Below are positions 49,022 through 56,860 of a DNA stretch of 64,000 nucleotides, piece after piece. Below the pieces are notes generated by a model. It had not been told where the DNA came from. It did not search any database and was given only the letters and a program-made list of their open reading frames with translations. The DNA lies in the NCBI RefSeq assembly GCF_009905605.1, contig NZ_JAAAKZ010000006.1, positions 124,001 to 188,000 on the forward strand, in the 5' to 3' direction. The translations under genes were made by a program, and so were the position numbers. How positions within the stretch are numbered: position 1 is the first letter of the stretch; each line of letters starts with the position of its first letter. The DNA is from Runella sp. CRIBMP. GTDB taxonomy: Bacteria > Bacteroidota > Bacteroidia > Cytophagales > Spirosomataceae.

Positions 49022-50383
49022 ATGAGTAAACCTTCTCTGGCCCGTGGAACGCGCGATTTTGGGCCCGCGCAGATGGCCAAGCGTAACTATATCTTTGATA
49101 CCATTCGCCTTATTTTTCAACGTTATGGGTTTCAGCCTATCGAGACGCCTGCCATTGAAAATCTTTCGGTGTTGATGGGGAAATACGGCGATGAAGGAGA
49201 CCAACTCCTCTTTAAAATCCTTAATTCGGGCAATTTTGCCGAAGGCCTCACCGAGACCCAATGGCAGGAAGGCTACAAAAAACTTACCCTCAAAGTCTCC
49301 GAAAAAGGATTGCGTTATGATTTGACGGTGCCTTTTGCCCGGTTTGTGGTGATGAACCGCAGCGATTTGGTGATGCCCTTTAAGCGCTACCAAATCCAAC
49401 CCGTATGGCGGGCCGACCGCCCACAGCGGGGACGTTATCGGGAATTTTATCAGTGTGATGCCGACGTCGTTGGGACAGATTCTCTGCTGTGCGAAGCCGA
49501 GATTGTGCTGATGATTCATGAAGTATTGCGTGGATTGGGAGTGTTGGATTTTACCGTAAAAATCAACAATCGTAAGATTTTAAGCGGTATCGCCGAAATC
49601 ATCGGTGCGCCAGGACAGGAAGGACCGATGTGCGTGGCGATTGATAAATTGGATAAAATCGGCAAAGAAAAAGTGGAGCAGGAACTCTTAGAGCGTGGCT
49701 TTTCAGCCGAGGCTATTGAGAAATTGCAACCTATTTATGAATTAGCCAATAATCAAACCGCTATCTTCGACAATCTCCGTCAATGGCTGGCTGGCTCCGA
49801 AATCGGCTCCAAAGGGGTGGCAGAGCTGGAAGAGGTTTGGACCAAAGTCAAGAACTTCGGCTTGCCGTCTCCTCAACTTCAACTTGACGTGACACTGGCG
49901 CGTGGTTTAAGCTACTATACGGGGGCTATTTTTGAAGTAAAGGCCAATGGCGTGCAGATGGGAAGTATCTCAGGTGGCGGCCGCTACGATAACCTGACGG
50001 GGACGTTCGGAATGCCGGGCCTTTCGGGCGTAGGGATTTCGTTTGGTGTAGACCGAATTTATGATGTGATGGAAGAATTGAAGCTTTTTCCTGAAAATCA
50101 ATCTATCACTACTCAAGTGATGATTACGAACTTTGACGCCGACGCCGAAGCCTACGGATTGGGGGTATTGCGCCAATTGCGCGAAGCAGGCGTCAACGCC
50201 GAGCTGTATCCTGATGCCTCAAAACTCAAAAAACAATTTGACTACGCCGACCGTAAACGCATTCCGTACGTGTTAATCATCGGCTCAGAAGAAATTCAAA
50301 CGGGAGTATTATCTCTTAAAAACATGCATTCGGGCGAGCAACAGAAATTGACTTTGGCGGAGATATTGGGTAACTTTGTATAA
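49022..50383 (+). CDS. hisS: Histidyl-tRNA synthetase
   Basis: This complete 453-residue class II synthetase charges tRNA-His. It starts SLARGTRDFGPAQMAKRNYIFDTI. Motif 2 appears in FKRYQIQPVWRADRPQRGRYREFYQCDADVVG and motif 3 in GMPGLSGVGISFGVDRIYDVM. RGLSYYTGAIFEV is the histidine-binding loop, and GSEEIQTGVLSLKNM is in the anticodon domain. The Uma2 gene starts 12 bp downstream and is probably cotranscribed. Confidence 0.97.
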   Translation: MSKPSLARGTRDFGPAQMAKRNYIFDTIRLIFQRYGFQPIETPAIENLSVLMGKYGDEGDQLLFKILNSGNFAEGLTETQWQEGYKKLTLKVSEKGLRYDLTVPFARFVVMNRSDLVMPFKRYQIQPVWRADRPQRGRYREFYQCDADVVGTDSLLCEAEIVLMIHEVLRGLGVLDFTVKINNRKILSGIAEIIGAPGQEGPMCVAIDKLDKIGKEKVEQELLERGFSAEAIEKLQPIYELANNQTAIFDNLRQWLAGSEIGSKGVAELEEVWTKVKNFGLPSPQLQLDVTLARGLSYYTGAIFEVKANGVQMGSISGGGRYDNLTGTFGMPGLSGVGISFGVDRIYDVMEELKLFPENQSITTQVMITNFDADAEAYGLGVLRQLREAGVNAELYPDASKLKKQFDYADRKRIPYVLIIGSEEIQTGVLSLKNMHSGEQQKLTLAEILGNFV

Positions 50384-50395
50384 AACACAGCAGGC

Positions 50396-50983
50396 ATGAG
50401 TGCGCAAACCCAAACGTATTATACGCCAGAACAATACCTGGAAATAGAACGCAACGCTGCGTACAAAAGCGAGTATTATCGCGGCGAGATTTTTGCCATG
50501 GCGGGGGCGACCACGAGGCACAATGTGGTGTCAGGTAATCTTTCGGCCAATCTGAATATAGCACTTCGCAGAAAGGGGTGCCGTACGATGTCGAGCAACC
50601 AGCGTATTTTGACGCGCCATACCGATGGGCTTTACAGTTACCCTGATATTGTTATTGTCTGTGGTAAGCCCCAATTTTCAGACCTTTATAAAGATACGGT
50701 CATGAATCCCGTCGTTATCGTGGAAGTACTTTCCAAGAGTACCGAAGGCTACGATCGGGGAGATAAATTTTTATTGTATCGGCAGTTGGAGAGTTTGAAA
50801 GAGTATGTTTTGGTGGATTCTAAAAAAATCCACGCTGAAGTATACCGTAAAAACGAAGCGGGGATATGGTTTCTGGCGTCAGAAGCCATTGATATACAGG
50901 GAAGTATTTATCTTGAATCCGTTGACGTTACTCTGCCCATGGAAGATGTCTATCTGAATACAGATGATTTGCCTTTGGATTAA
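50396..50983 (+). CDS. Uma2 family endonuclease (DUF820)
   Basis: At 195 residues this is a full-length Uma2 protein: QTYYTPEQYLEIERNAAYKSEYYRGEIFAMAGATTRHN, LYSYPDIVIVCGKP (PD), NPVVIVEVLSKSTEGYDRGDKFLLYRQLESLKEYVLVDSKKI. The VVIVEVLS strand carries the catalytic E, as in PD-(D/E)XK nucleases. It follows hisS by 12 bp. Biological role unknown; the similarity to the 32681 copy suggests relatively recent duplication or a shared family. Confidence 0.9.
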   Translation: MSAQTQTYYTPEQYLEIERNAAYKSEYYRGEIFAMAGATTRHNVVSGNLSANLNIALRRKGCRTMSSNQRILTRHTDGLYSYPDIVIVCGKPQFSDLYKDTVMNPVVIVEVLSKSTEGYDRGDKFLLYRQLESLKEYVLVDSKKIHAEVYRKNEAGIWFLASEAIDIQGSIYLESVDVTLPMEDVYLNTDDLPLD

Positions 50984-51005
50984 AAAATAACGTTTTTCTC
51001 AACAT

Positions 51006-51042
51006 AATAAAGGCTGCGGAGATGTACTCCGCAGCCTTTATT
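51006..51042. terminator. Bidirectional terminator between Uma2 and yidC
   Basis: AATAAAGGCTGCGGAG (51006-51021) pairs with CTCCGCAGCCTTTATT (51027-51042) around the 5-base loop ATGTA: 16 perfect base pairs between the + Uma2 gene and the - yidC gene. Confidence 0.88.
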
Positions 51043-51063
51043 TGTATTCCTACTCCTCAGTTC

Positions 51064-52944
51064 TTAGGGATTTTTCTTCTTAATCTGTTGGCGTTTTGCC
51101 TCGGTTTGTTTCTTGGCATCATCCGCTTGTTTTTTAGCTTCTTCGGCGGCTTTCATCGAGCGCTCCAAAATATCGGAGAACTTCGATTTCTTTTTCACAC
51201 CCGACGCAATCTTCTTGCGGTTTTCTTCCAGAATCGCCCGGATTTTATCATCGTTTACAAAGCGACGAATAATCTGCTGTTGAAGAATGGTCACGACGTT
51301 GGAAACCAAATAATAAAAGCTCAAACCTGCCGGGAAAGAGTTCATGATGAACATAAACATGACGGGCATAAAGTACGTCAACATGCGCATGTCGGGCATC
51401 CCGGGCTGCTGTACTTGCGTAGGCGTGATTTGGTTGTTATACCATGCGTACACTAATTGTGAAATCGTCATGGCCAGGGTGAAAATACTCACGTGCGCAC
51501 CGTAGAACGGAATCGAGAAAGGCAACTTAATGGGTGCATCATAGGTAGAAAGGTCGCTTGCCCACAAGAAAGCCTCCTGACGAAGTTCAATCAAGTTAGG
51601 AAACAAAAAGAACAGCGACATCAAAATCGGCATCGTTGCCAATACTGGAATACAACCGCTCAACGGACTGACGCCCACTTGCTGATAGAGTTTCATTTGC
51701 TCCTGTTGCATTTTGGCGGCATCGTCGCCCACTTTTTCGCGTATCACGGCCAATTCAGGCGCGAGCATCCGCATCTTAGCCATACTCACGTACGATTTAT
51801 ACACGAGTGGCGTCATCACGAGCTTGACAATCAGTACCAGAACAATGATTAAAATTCCGTAATTGCTGAAGAATTTCTCCAGAAAATTGAACATCGGAAC
51901 AAAGAAGAACTTGTTGAGGGGCTTTAGGATAGCATAGCCTAGGTCTACGTTGTCGCCAAAATCAGGGGCGGCTTTTACTTCTTTTACTACCTGATAATCG
52001 TTAGGTCCGAAGAACAACTGGAAGTTGCCTTTGCCAGCTTTCAAATCGGCCGTGGCGAGCGAACCCTCACTTTGCATGGTTTTGATGTAGGTTGTATCCG
52101 TAACATCCACCAGTGATTTTAGAGTTACGTTGCTTAGTGGGGTACCTTTGGTAATAAATGCCGTTAAGAAGTACTTGTTTTTGTGCGAAAACCACGAAAC
52201 GGGTTGTTCGATTTTTTCTTCCACATTTTCGCTTTGACCGCGACCGATGTCGGAGAGAGAACCGTCTGAGTAGTAATTTGTGGTGACTACCTTGCGGTTT
52301 TCGGTCATGTCGTTGTCGAGTTGCTTGAGTTTGTCCTGCCACACTAGGCGCGTAGGCTCATTTTTGACAAGCCCGTCTAGTCCGACCAATTGCACATCAT
52401 AATCAATCAGGTAACCGTTACCTTGTATGGTGTAGGTTTGCTCCACATACTGGTTGTTGCCCATTGGCAGGCGAAACGATACTTTTGCGGATTTGCCTGC
52501 GCTGATGGTTTGGCTTTGTGCATCGGTGGTGAAGTACAACTCCGAAAGGTTAACCGTTCCTTTATTGGTAGGGAGTTCAAGGCTGAAAGCACTGCTTTGT
52601 TCATCAATGAGGTACAATGGTTGCAGCGTATACGTTTTGTATTTCTTGAGCAATACCTCTTTGACATTTCCGCCCTTGGTGCTGAATGTAACACGCACAT
52701 CGTCGTTTTCTACGACAATGTCGCGGGCCGTTCCTTGCGCCGCACTAGCAAAATCACCATACACCGCTTGGGCCGTGATGGAATCCAATTTCTTTTGGGC
52801 CGGAGCCGTGGCCGCGGGTCTCGGTGCGTTTTTGGCTTGCTCCGCAGGATTAGGCTTGGTAGGTTCAGGGCTTGGGGCCAAGAGCTGGTACCCAATCAGC
52901 ATCGTCATAATCAGCGCTAATCCAATGATTTGATTTCTCTCCAT
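51064..52944 (-). CDS. yidC: Membrane protein insertase YidC
   Basis: The insertase places proteins in the inner membrane, alone or with the Sec translocon. The N-terminal membrane anchor (IIGLALIMTMLIGYQLLAP) is followed by a proline/alanine-rich linker and a large periplasmic domain, then a C-terminal core with five membrane segments; NYGILIIVLVLIVKLVMTPLVYKSY and PLSGCIPVLATMPILMSLFFLFPNLIEL are typical. The tail is very basic (KKKSKFSDILERSMKAAEEAKKQ). At 626 residues it has the length usual for Bacteroidota YidC. A TAACTTTG -7 box is at 53062-53069 on the minus strand. Confidence 0.95.
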   Translation of the reverse strand: MERNQIIGLALIMTMLIGYQLLAPSPEPTKPNPAEQAKNAPRPAATAPAQKKLDSITAQAVYGDFASAAQGTARDIVVENDDVRVTFSTKGGNVKEVLLKKYKTYTLQPLYLIDEQSSAFSLELPTNKGTVNLSELYFTTDAQSQTISAGKSAKVSFRLPMGNNQYVEQTYTIQGNGYLIDYDVQLVGLDGLVKNEPTRLVWQDKLKQLDNDMTENRKVVTTNYYSDGSLSDIGRGQSENVEEKIEQPVSWFSHKNKYFLTAFITKGTPLSNVTLKSLVDVTDTTYIKTMQSEGSLATADLKAGKGNFQLFFGPNDYQVVKEVKAAPDFGDNVDLGYAILKPLNKFFFVPMFNFLEKFFSNYGILIIVLVLIVKLVMTPLVYKSYVSMAKMRMLAPELAVIREKVGDDAAKMQQEQMKLYQQVGVSPLSGCIPVLATMPILMSLFFLFPNLIELRQEAFLWASDLSTYDAPIKLPFSIPFYGAHVSIFTLAMTISQLVYAWYNNQITPTQVQQPGMPDMRMLTYFMPVMFMFIMNSFPAGLSFYYLVSNVVTILQQQIIRRFVNDDKIRAILEENRKKIASGVKKKSKFSDILERSMKAAEEAKKQADDAKKQTEAKRQQIKKKNP

Positions 52945-53061
52945 TTGTTTGGTTTTGACGTTATATGTTACACGTTGTCCGTTAGCGGTAAATCAGTTTG
53001 TTGCTTTTTTCTGATTACCCGTTAAACTTTAACGTTTAACTATCTTTTTTTAAAACGGCTG

Positions 53062-53069
53062 CAAAGTTA
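53062..53069 (-). promoter_or_regulatory. -7 element TAACTTTG for yidC
   Basis: CAAAGTTA on the + strand, 118 bp upstream of the yidC start; an inverted repeat GTTAAAC/GTTTAAC (53021-53040) lies in the leader. Confidence 0.5.
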
Positions 53070-53171
53070 GTGAGTTTTCAAGAAATAGCACTTGAAGGAA
53101 GGATAAGCGGTAATATTTTACCGAAAATTTAACTTATCCACTTAAAAAATTAATAATAGCTGAAAATTTTC

Positions 53172-53202
53172 TTGACACAATCACGTTAAAGAGTTATCAT
53201 TG
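53172..53202 (+). promoter_or_regulatory. Promoter TTGACA-N17-TATCAT(TG) for rho
   Basis: TTGACA (53172-53177) and TATCAT (53195-53200), 17 bases apart, form a canonical sigma-70 promoter; TATCATTG also matches TAnnTTTG in 7 of 8 positions. It lies 178 bp before ATG 53378. Confidence 0.6.
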
Positions 53203-53377
53203 CGAAACTTTCTGGCAGTACTGCGGTTACAATCTGATACCGGTTCATCCAAATACCGCCTCTCTTGTTCAGTTTCAGCTTACATTCAGATATTTTCCTG
53301 GTTTGCTCTCTAATTGTTAAACACTTAATAGTCAACGATTTTCTTGCGTAAAGATTCTCTTTACTCTCCTCTATTTT

Positions 53378-55198
53378 ATGCTCAGCATTGACGATCTTAA
53401 CCTCAAGCTCCTGTCCGAGCTACGGGTACTTGCCGAACAACTCGGTATCAAAGACCAAAACAAGTATTCTAAAAAAGACCTCATTAACCGAATTTTCGAA
53501 CAGCAAACGGCATCAGCAGCTTCCGAAGCTGTCGTCCCGCCCAAGCGCGCTCGTAAACCGGCTAGCAGTACGCCTGCCCCTGCTCCTGCACCTTCTGTTC
53601 CTAAACAGGAAGAGCTGCCTATTCCTTCGGCTCCCGTCCTTGAGGAAAAAGTGGTGAAAAAAGCAGAAGAGCCAGTAAAGCAGATGCCTATTGCCCACAA
53701 ACGTCCGCAATCTCATTCATTTGTGTCAGACAACTCAGATAAACGTTCAAAGCGCCAACGAATACAAAAAGAAAAAGAAGAAGAGCCCGAACTTTCCTTT
53801 TTCAATGCCCCTGCGGAAGTGGCTGTTGTTCAAGAACCTGTCGCCATTTCAGAAGAAATGGTGCCCGCTTCGTTGATGGAGGAAGGAGAAGATTTCGGCG
53901 ATCTCAAAATTGATTTGCCCGAAGAAGAATTCCTGGATACTTCCTTTATTACGGAAAATCTCGAAGTAGAGCCAGTGGCGGAGGTAGGCCCACCCAAACC
54001 CGAAGAACGCCCCCGTGAATACCGGGGCGATGATGTCCACAACAAAATCAAACGTCAGTATAATAACTACGTAAAAGAATTTGATGGACTGATTGTCAAC
54101 GAAGGGGTGCTCGAAATTATGTCGGATGGCGGCTACGGATTTCTACGCTCAGCCGATTATAACTACCTCGCCAGCCCCGATGACATTTATGTATCACCGT
54201 CACAAATCAAACTTTTTGGTTTGAAGACAGGCGACAGTATTCGTGGCTCGGTTCGACCTCCCAAAGAAGGTGAAAAATATTTTGCCTTGCTCCGCGTCGA
54301 AACCGTCAATGGAAAAACCACCGAAGAAATTCGTGACCGTATTCCGTTTGAATATTTAACGCCTTTATTTCCCGAAGAACATATTAAGTTGAGCGGCAAA
54401 GCCGACAACTATTCAGCGCGGGTATTGGACTTGTTTGCGCCGATCGGTAAAGGACAGCGCGGCATGATCGTGGCGCAGCCTAAAACGGGTAAAACGGTGT
54501 TGTTGAAAGAAATTGCCAACGCCATTACGCGCAATCACCCCGAAATTTATTTGATTATTCTCCTCATCGACGAGCGTCCTGAGGAAGTAACCGATATGCA
54601 GCGCAGTGTGCGGGCTGAAGTGATTTCCTCTACTTTTGATGAGCAGGCCGACCGCCACGTAAAAGTATCGGGTATGGTGCTCGAAAAAGCCAAACGCATG
54701 GTAGAATGCGGTCACGATGTGGTTATTCTGCTGGATTCGATTACGCGTCTGGCCCGGGCCTACAATACCGTCACACCTGCGTCGGGTAAGATCCTTTCGG
54801 GGGGGGTGGATGCCAATGCCCTGCACAAACCCAAACGTTTTTTTGGAGCTGCTCGTAACGTGGAGCACGGCGGCTCGCTGACCATCATTGCCACGGCCTT
54901 GATTGATACGGGTTCAAAAATGGACGAAGTAATCTTTGAAGAATTCAAAGGAACGGGTAACATGGAACTTCAACTTGACCGACGTTTGGCCAACAAACGT
55001 ATTTATCCAGCCGTTGACGTGATGGCTTCAGGAACGCGCCGGGAAGATCTGTTGCTTGACAAAGAAACCCTACAACGTATGTGGATTCTGCGTAAGCACT
55101 TGTCTGACATGAACCCCAACGAAGCCATGGACTTCTTGCTCGACCGCATGAAAGGTACTCGCAGCAACGAAGAGTTTCTGGTTTCAATGAACCGATAA
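53378..55198 (+). CDS. rho: Transcription termination factor Rho, with long N-terminal insert
   Basis: Rho is an RNA-dependent ATPase helicase that ends transcription. It has a Rho_N domain ([23 protein letters not shown], residues 1-45), then about 170 residues of low-complexity acidic and proline-rich insert ([52 protein letters not shown]). The RNA-binding domain ([21 protein letters not shown]) follows and the ATPase has [22 protein letters not shown] as Walker [14 protein letters not shown] and the [14 protein letters not shown] region complete it. At 606 residues it is about 185 longer than E. coli Rho; the insert is a feature of Bacteroidota Rho and can promote RNA binding or condensation. 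Confidence 0.96.
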   Translation: MLSIDDLNLKLLSELRVLAEQLGIKDQNKYSKKDLINRIFEQQTASAASEAVVPPKRARKPASSTPAPAPAPSVPKQEELPIPSAPVLEEKVVKKAEEPVKQMPIAHKRPQSHSFVSDNSDKRSKRQRIQKEKEEEPELSFFNAPAEVAVVQEPVAISEEMVPASLMEEGEDFGDLKIDLPEEEFLDTSFITENLEVEPVAEVGPPKPEERPREYRGDDVHNKIKRQYNNYVKEFDGLIVNEGVLEIMSDGGYGFLRSADYNYLASPDDIYVSPSQIKLFGLKTGDSIRGSVRPPKEGEKYFALLRVETVNGKTTEEIRDRIPFEYLTPLFPEEHIKLSGKADNYSARVLDLFAPIGKGQRGMIVAQPKTGKTVLLKEIANAITRNHPEIYLIILLIDERPEEVTDMQRSVRAEVISSTFDEQADRHVKVSGMVLEKAKRMVECGHDVVILLDSITRLARAYNTVTPASGKILSGGVDANALHKPKRFFGAARNVEHGGSLTIIATALIDTGSKMDEVIFEEFKGTGNMELQLDRRLANKRIYPAVDVMASGTRREDLLLDKETLQRMWILRKHLSDMNPNEAMDFLLDRMKGTRSNEEFLVSMNR

Positions 55199-55226
55199 GC
55201 TATTCAAGTGAATTTTTCCTTTAACA

Positions 55227-55261
55227 GCCGAGCCGCAACACGTTGCGGCTCGGCGTGTTTT
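55227..55261. terminator. Intrinsic terminator of rho
   Basis: GCCGAGCCGCAAC (55227-55239) pairs with GTTGCGGCTCGGC (55242-55254) around AC, followed by GTGTTTTTA. It ends rho and lies beside the convergent RsmI-like gene (stop at 55261). Confidence 0.88.
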
Positions 55262-55959
55262 TAGCCAATCAAAAACACGGTAGGTTTTCGGTGCAAATCG
55301 TAGGTTTTATTTTTCCAGTCTTTGACGAAAAGCGTTTTGACAAATCCGTCGGAAGCCGTCAGGTTACAGGCTACACAGAGGCGGGTGGTAGGTTCACAAT
55401 GAATCAGTAAATCTTCCATTACCTGATTGTTTCGGTAAGGTGTTTCGATAAACAACTGGGTTTGTTTGCGCGACATGGCTTCTTTTTCCAAATACTTAAT
55501 CGTTTTTATCCGTTGGGCGCGTTCAATGGGTAAATAGCCGTGAAACACAAACGATTGACCGTTCAATCCCGAGGCCATGAGGGCCAATAAAAGGGACGAC
55601 GGACCCACCAGCGGCACTACTTCGATGTTGAGTTGATGGGCTATCTTCACGGCGGTTGCGCCGGGGTCAGCCACGCCCGGGCAGCCCGCTTCTGATAATA
55701 CACCGGCGTTTTTTCCTTCTTTCAACAAAGCTTTGAGCTGCGCCAATGTTTCGGCTTCGGGGGTTTCTTTGTTGAGGTCGTAAAAGGTCAGGGTATCAAT
55801 GACTTTCCCCAATTTAAGGCCGCTAATAAAACGCCGGGCGGTACGTAGGTTTTCGGCAAAAAACACATCAAGATTTTTGACGCTTTCGGAAACTTGGGCA
55901 GAGAGTACATCGGCAGAGGTATCGTCGGCGAGGGGCGTGGGAATCAGAAATAATTTCAT
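55261..55959 (-). CDS. RsmI-like SAM methyltransferase (tetrapyrrole methylase family)
   Basis: The 232-residue protein belongs to the tetrapyrrole-methylase superfamily close to RsmI, which methylates C1402 of 16S rRNA. MKLFLIPTPLADDT opens it; VSEAGCPGVADPGATAVKIAHQLNIEVVPLVGPSSLLLALMASGL is the conserved GCPxxxDPG and VPxxGPSS line and FIETPYRNNQVMEDLL follows. It is shorter than RsmI and lacks its C-terminal extension, and many Bacteroidota carry this variant beside a canonical RsmI. Hence the target is uncertain. It overlaps the esterase gene by 4 bp, in the same direction. Confidence 0.85.
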   Translation of the reverse strand: MKLFLIPTPLADDTSADVLSAQVSESVKNLDVFFAENLRTARRFISGLKLGKVIDTLTFYDLNKETPEAETLAQLKALLKEGKNAGVLSEAGCPGVADPGATAVKIAHQLNIEVVPLVGPSSLLLALMASGLNGQSFVFHGYLPIERAQRIKTIKYLEKEAMSRKQTQLFIETPYRNNQVMEDLLIHCEPTTRLCVACNLTASDGFVKTLFVKDWKNKTYDLHRKPTVFLIG

Positions 55960-56720
55960 TGTAAAAAGTTAACCAAAGATTGCACAAACGCTTCGGGCTT
56001 TTCGGCCTGCACCCAATGGCTCGCGCCTTCGATGGTGTCAACGGTGGAGTTAGGAAAAAGATGCTGAATGGTGGGAAGATCTTTATCTCGAACGTAACCA
56101 GATTTTTCGCCGCGCATAAAGAGCGTGGGTTCGGTCACAATGCGCGGGTTGATGAGGTCTTGCCCGATGATTTCGATGTTTGCTTCAATGACGGGCAAGT
56201 TGAGTCGCCACGCAAAAACGCCATCGTCGTTACGGTAGAGATTTTTGAGTAAGAACTGCCGTACCGACGGAATCGACTCGTACTGACTCAAAATTGCATC
56301 GGCCTCGTTACGACTTTGCAACGAAGCTAGAGGAATGGCTTTTAAACCTGCGATGATTTCGGCGTGATGCACTGGGTACGAACGTGGGGCAATATCGACG
56401 ACCACCAGTTGACTGAATGCCTCTGGATACTGCATGGCGTACTGCATAACGGTTTTGCCACCCATCGAATGTCCGACCAAAATGGGCTTTTCCAGTCCTT
56501 GTTGTTGAATAAATTCGTGTAAATCATCGGCCAACTCGGGGTATGTATGCGTAGGGGCGTGTGGAGAACGCCCGTGGTTGCGCTGGTCGACGGCGTATAC
56601 CGAAAAGCCTTGGTCGGCAATTACTTTGCTGATGGTGAGCCAGTTGTCGCACGAGCCGAAGAGGCCGTGCAAGATAACCATGGGACGTCCTGTCCCGACT
56701 TGACGAAAGAAAAGTTGCAT
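55956..56720 (-). CDS. Alpha/beta-fold hydrolase, YbfF-like esterase
   Basis: I start at the ATG whose complement is 56718-56720 (MQLFFRQVGTGRPMVILHGLFG). An ATG at 56810 lies inside the probable -7 box and is unlikely. The 254-residue fold has the oxyanion motif HGLFGSCDNW, VYAVDQRNHGRS, and GHSMGG with nucleophile Ser85; SHWVQAEKPEAF has the catalytic His. It resembles YbfF-type esterases that cleave acyl-thioester or ester substrates. It is coupled to the RsmI-like methyltransferase gene. A -7 box is at 56808-56815 and a 10-bp inverted repeat lies directly upstream. Confidence 0.88.
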   Translation of the reverse strand: MQLFFRQVGTGRPMVILHGLFGSCDNWLTISKVIADQGFSVYAVDQRNHGRSPHAPTHTYPELADDLHEFIQQQGLEKPILVGHSMGGKTVMQYAMQYPEAFSQLVVVDIAPRSYPVHHAEIIAGLKAIPLASLQSRNEADAILSQYESIPSVRQFLLKNLYRNDDGVFAWRLNLPVIEANIEIIGQDLINPRIVTEPTLFMRGEKSGYVRDKDLPTIQHLFPNSTVDTIEGASHWVQAEKPEAFVQSLVNFLQ

Positions 56721-56807
56721 GGATTGTGTGAAATCGTTGTGATGATGGCTAAAATCCCAGTAAAAGGGGATATTGGCTAAAACCAACGTATTTGATTGGT
56801 ATATGAA

Positions 56808-56815
56808 CAAAATTA
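56808..56815 (-). promoter_or_regulatory. -7 element TAATTTTG for the esterase operon
   Basis: CAAAATTA on the + strand, 88 bp before the chosen start. It abuts the inverted repeat at 56815-56845. Confidence 0.5.
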
Positions 56816-56845
56816 GTAACTTTTGGAAAGTATTGAAAAGTTACT
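56815..56845. repeat. Inverted repeat AGTAACTTTT-N11-AAAAGTTACT
   Basis: The 10-bp arms (56815-56824 and 56836-56845) are perfectly complementary around an 11-base spacer; the arm centres are 21 bp apart, two helix turns. It lies between the divergent esterase and kinase promoters and could be the operator of the NarL-type regulator or another factor. Confidence 0.65.
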
Positions 56846-56860
56846 TTTTGATTAGTACAA

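Larger units (their letters stand above)
52945..53377. other. Divergent yidC-rho intergenic region, 433 bp
   Basis: No ORF was found. It contains the yidC -7 box (53062-53069), the inverted repeat GTTAAAC-TTTAAC-GTTTAAC (53021-53040), a broken repeat GGTAAATCAG/CTGATTACC near 52987-53019, and the rho promoter TTGACA-N17-TATCAT (53172-53200). The rho leader of about 170 bp could hold an attenuation site, as in other bacteria, but no conserved structure is visible. Confidence 0.6.
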
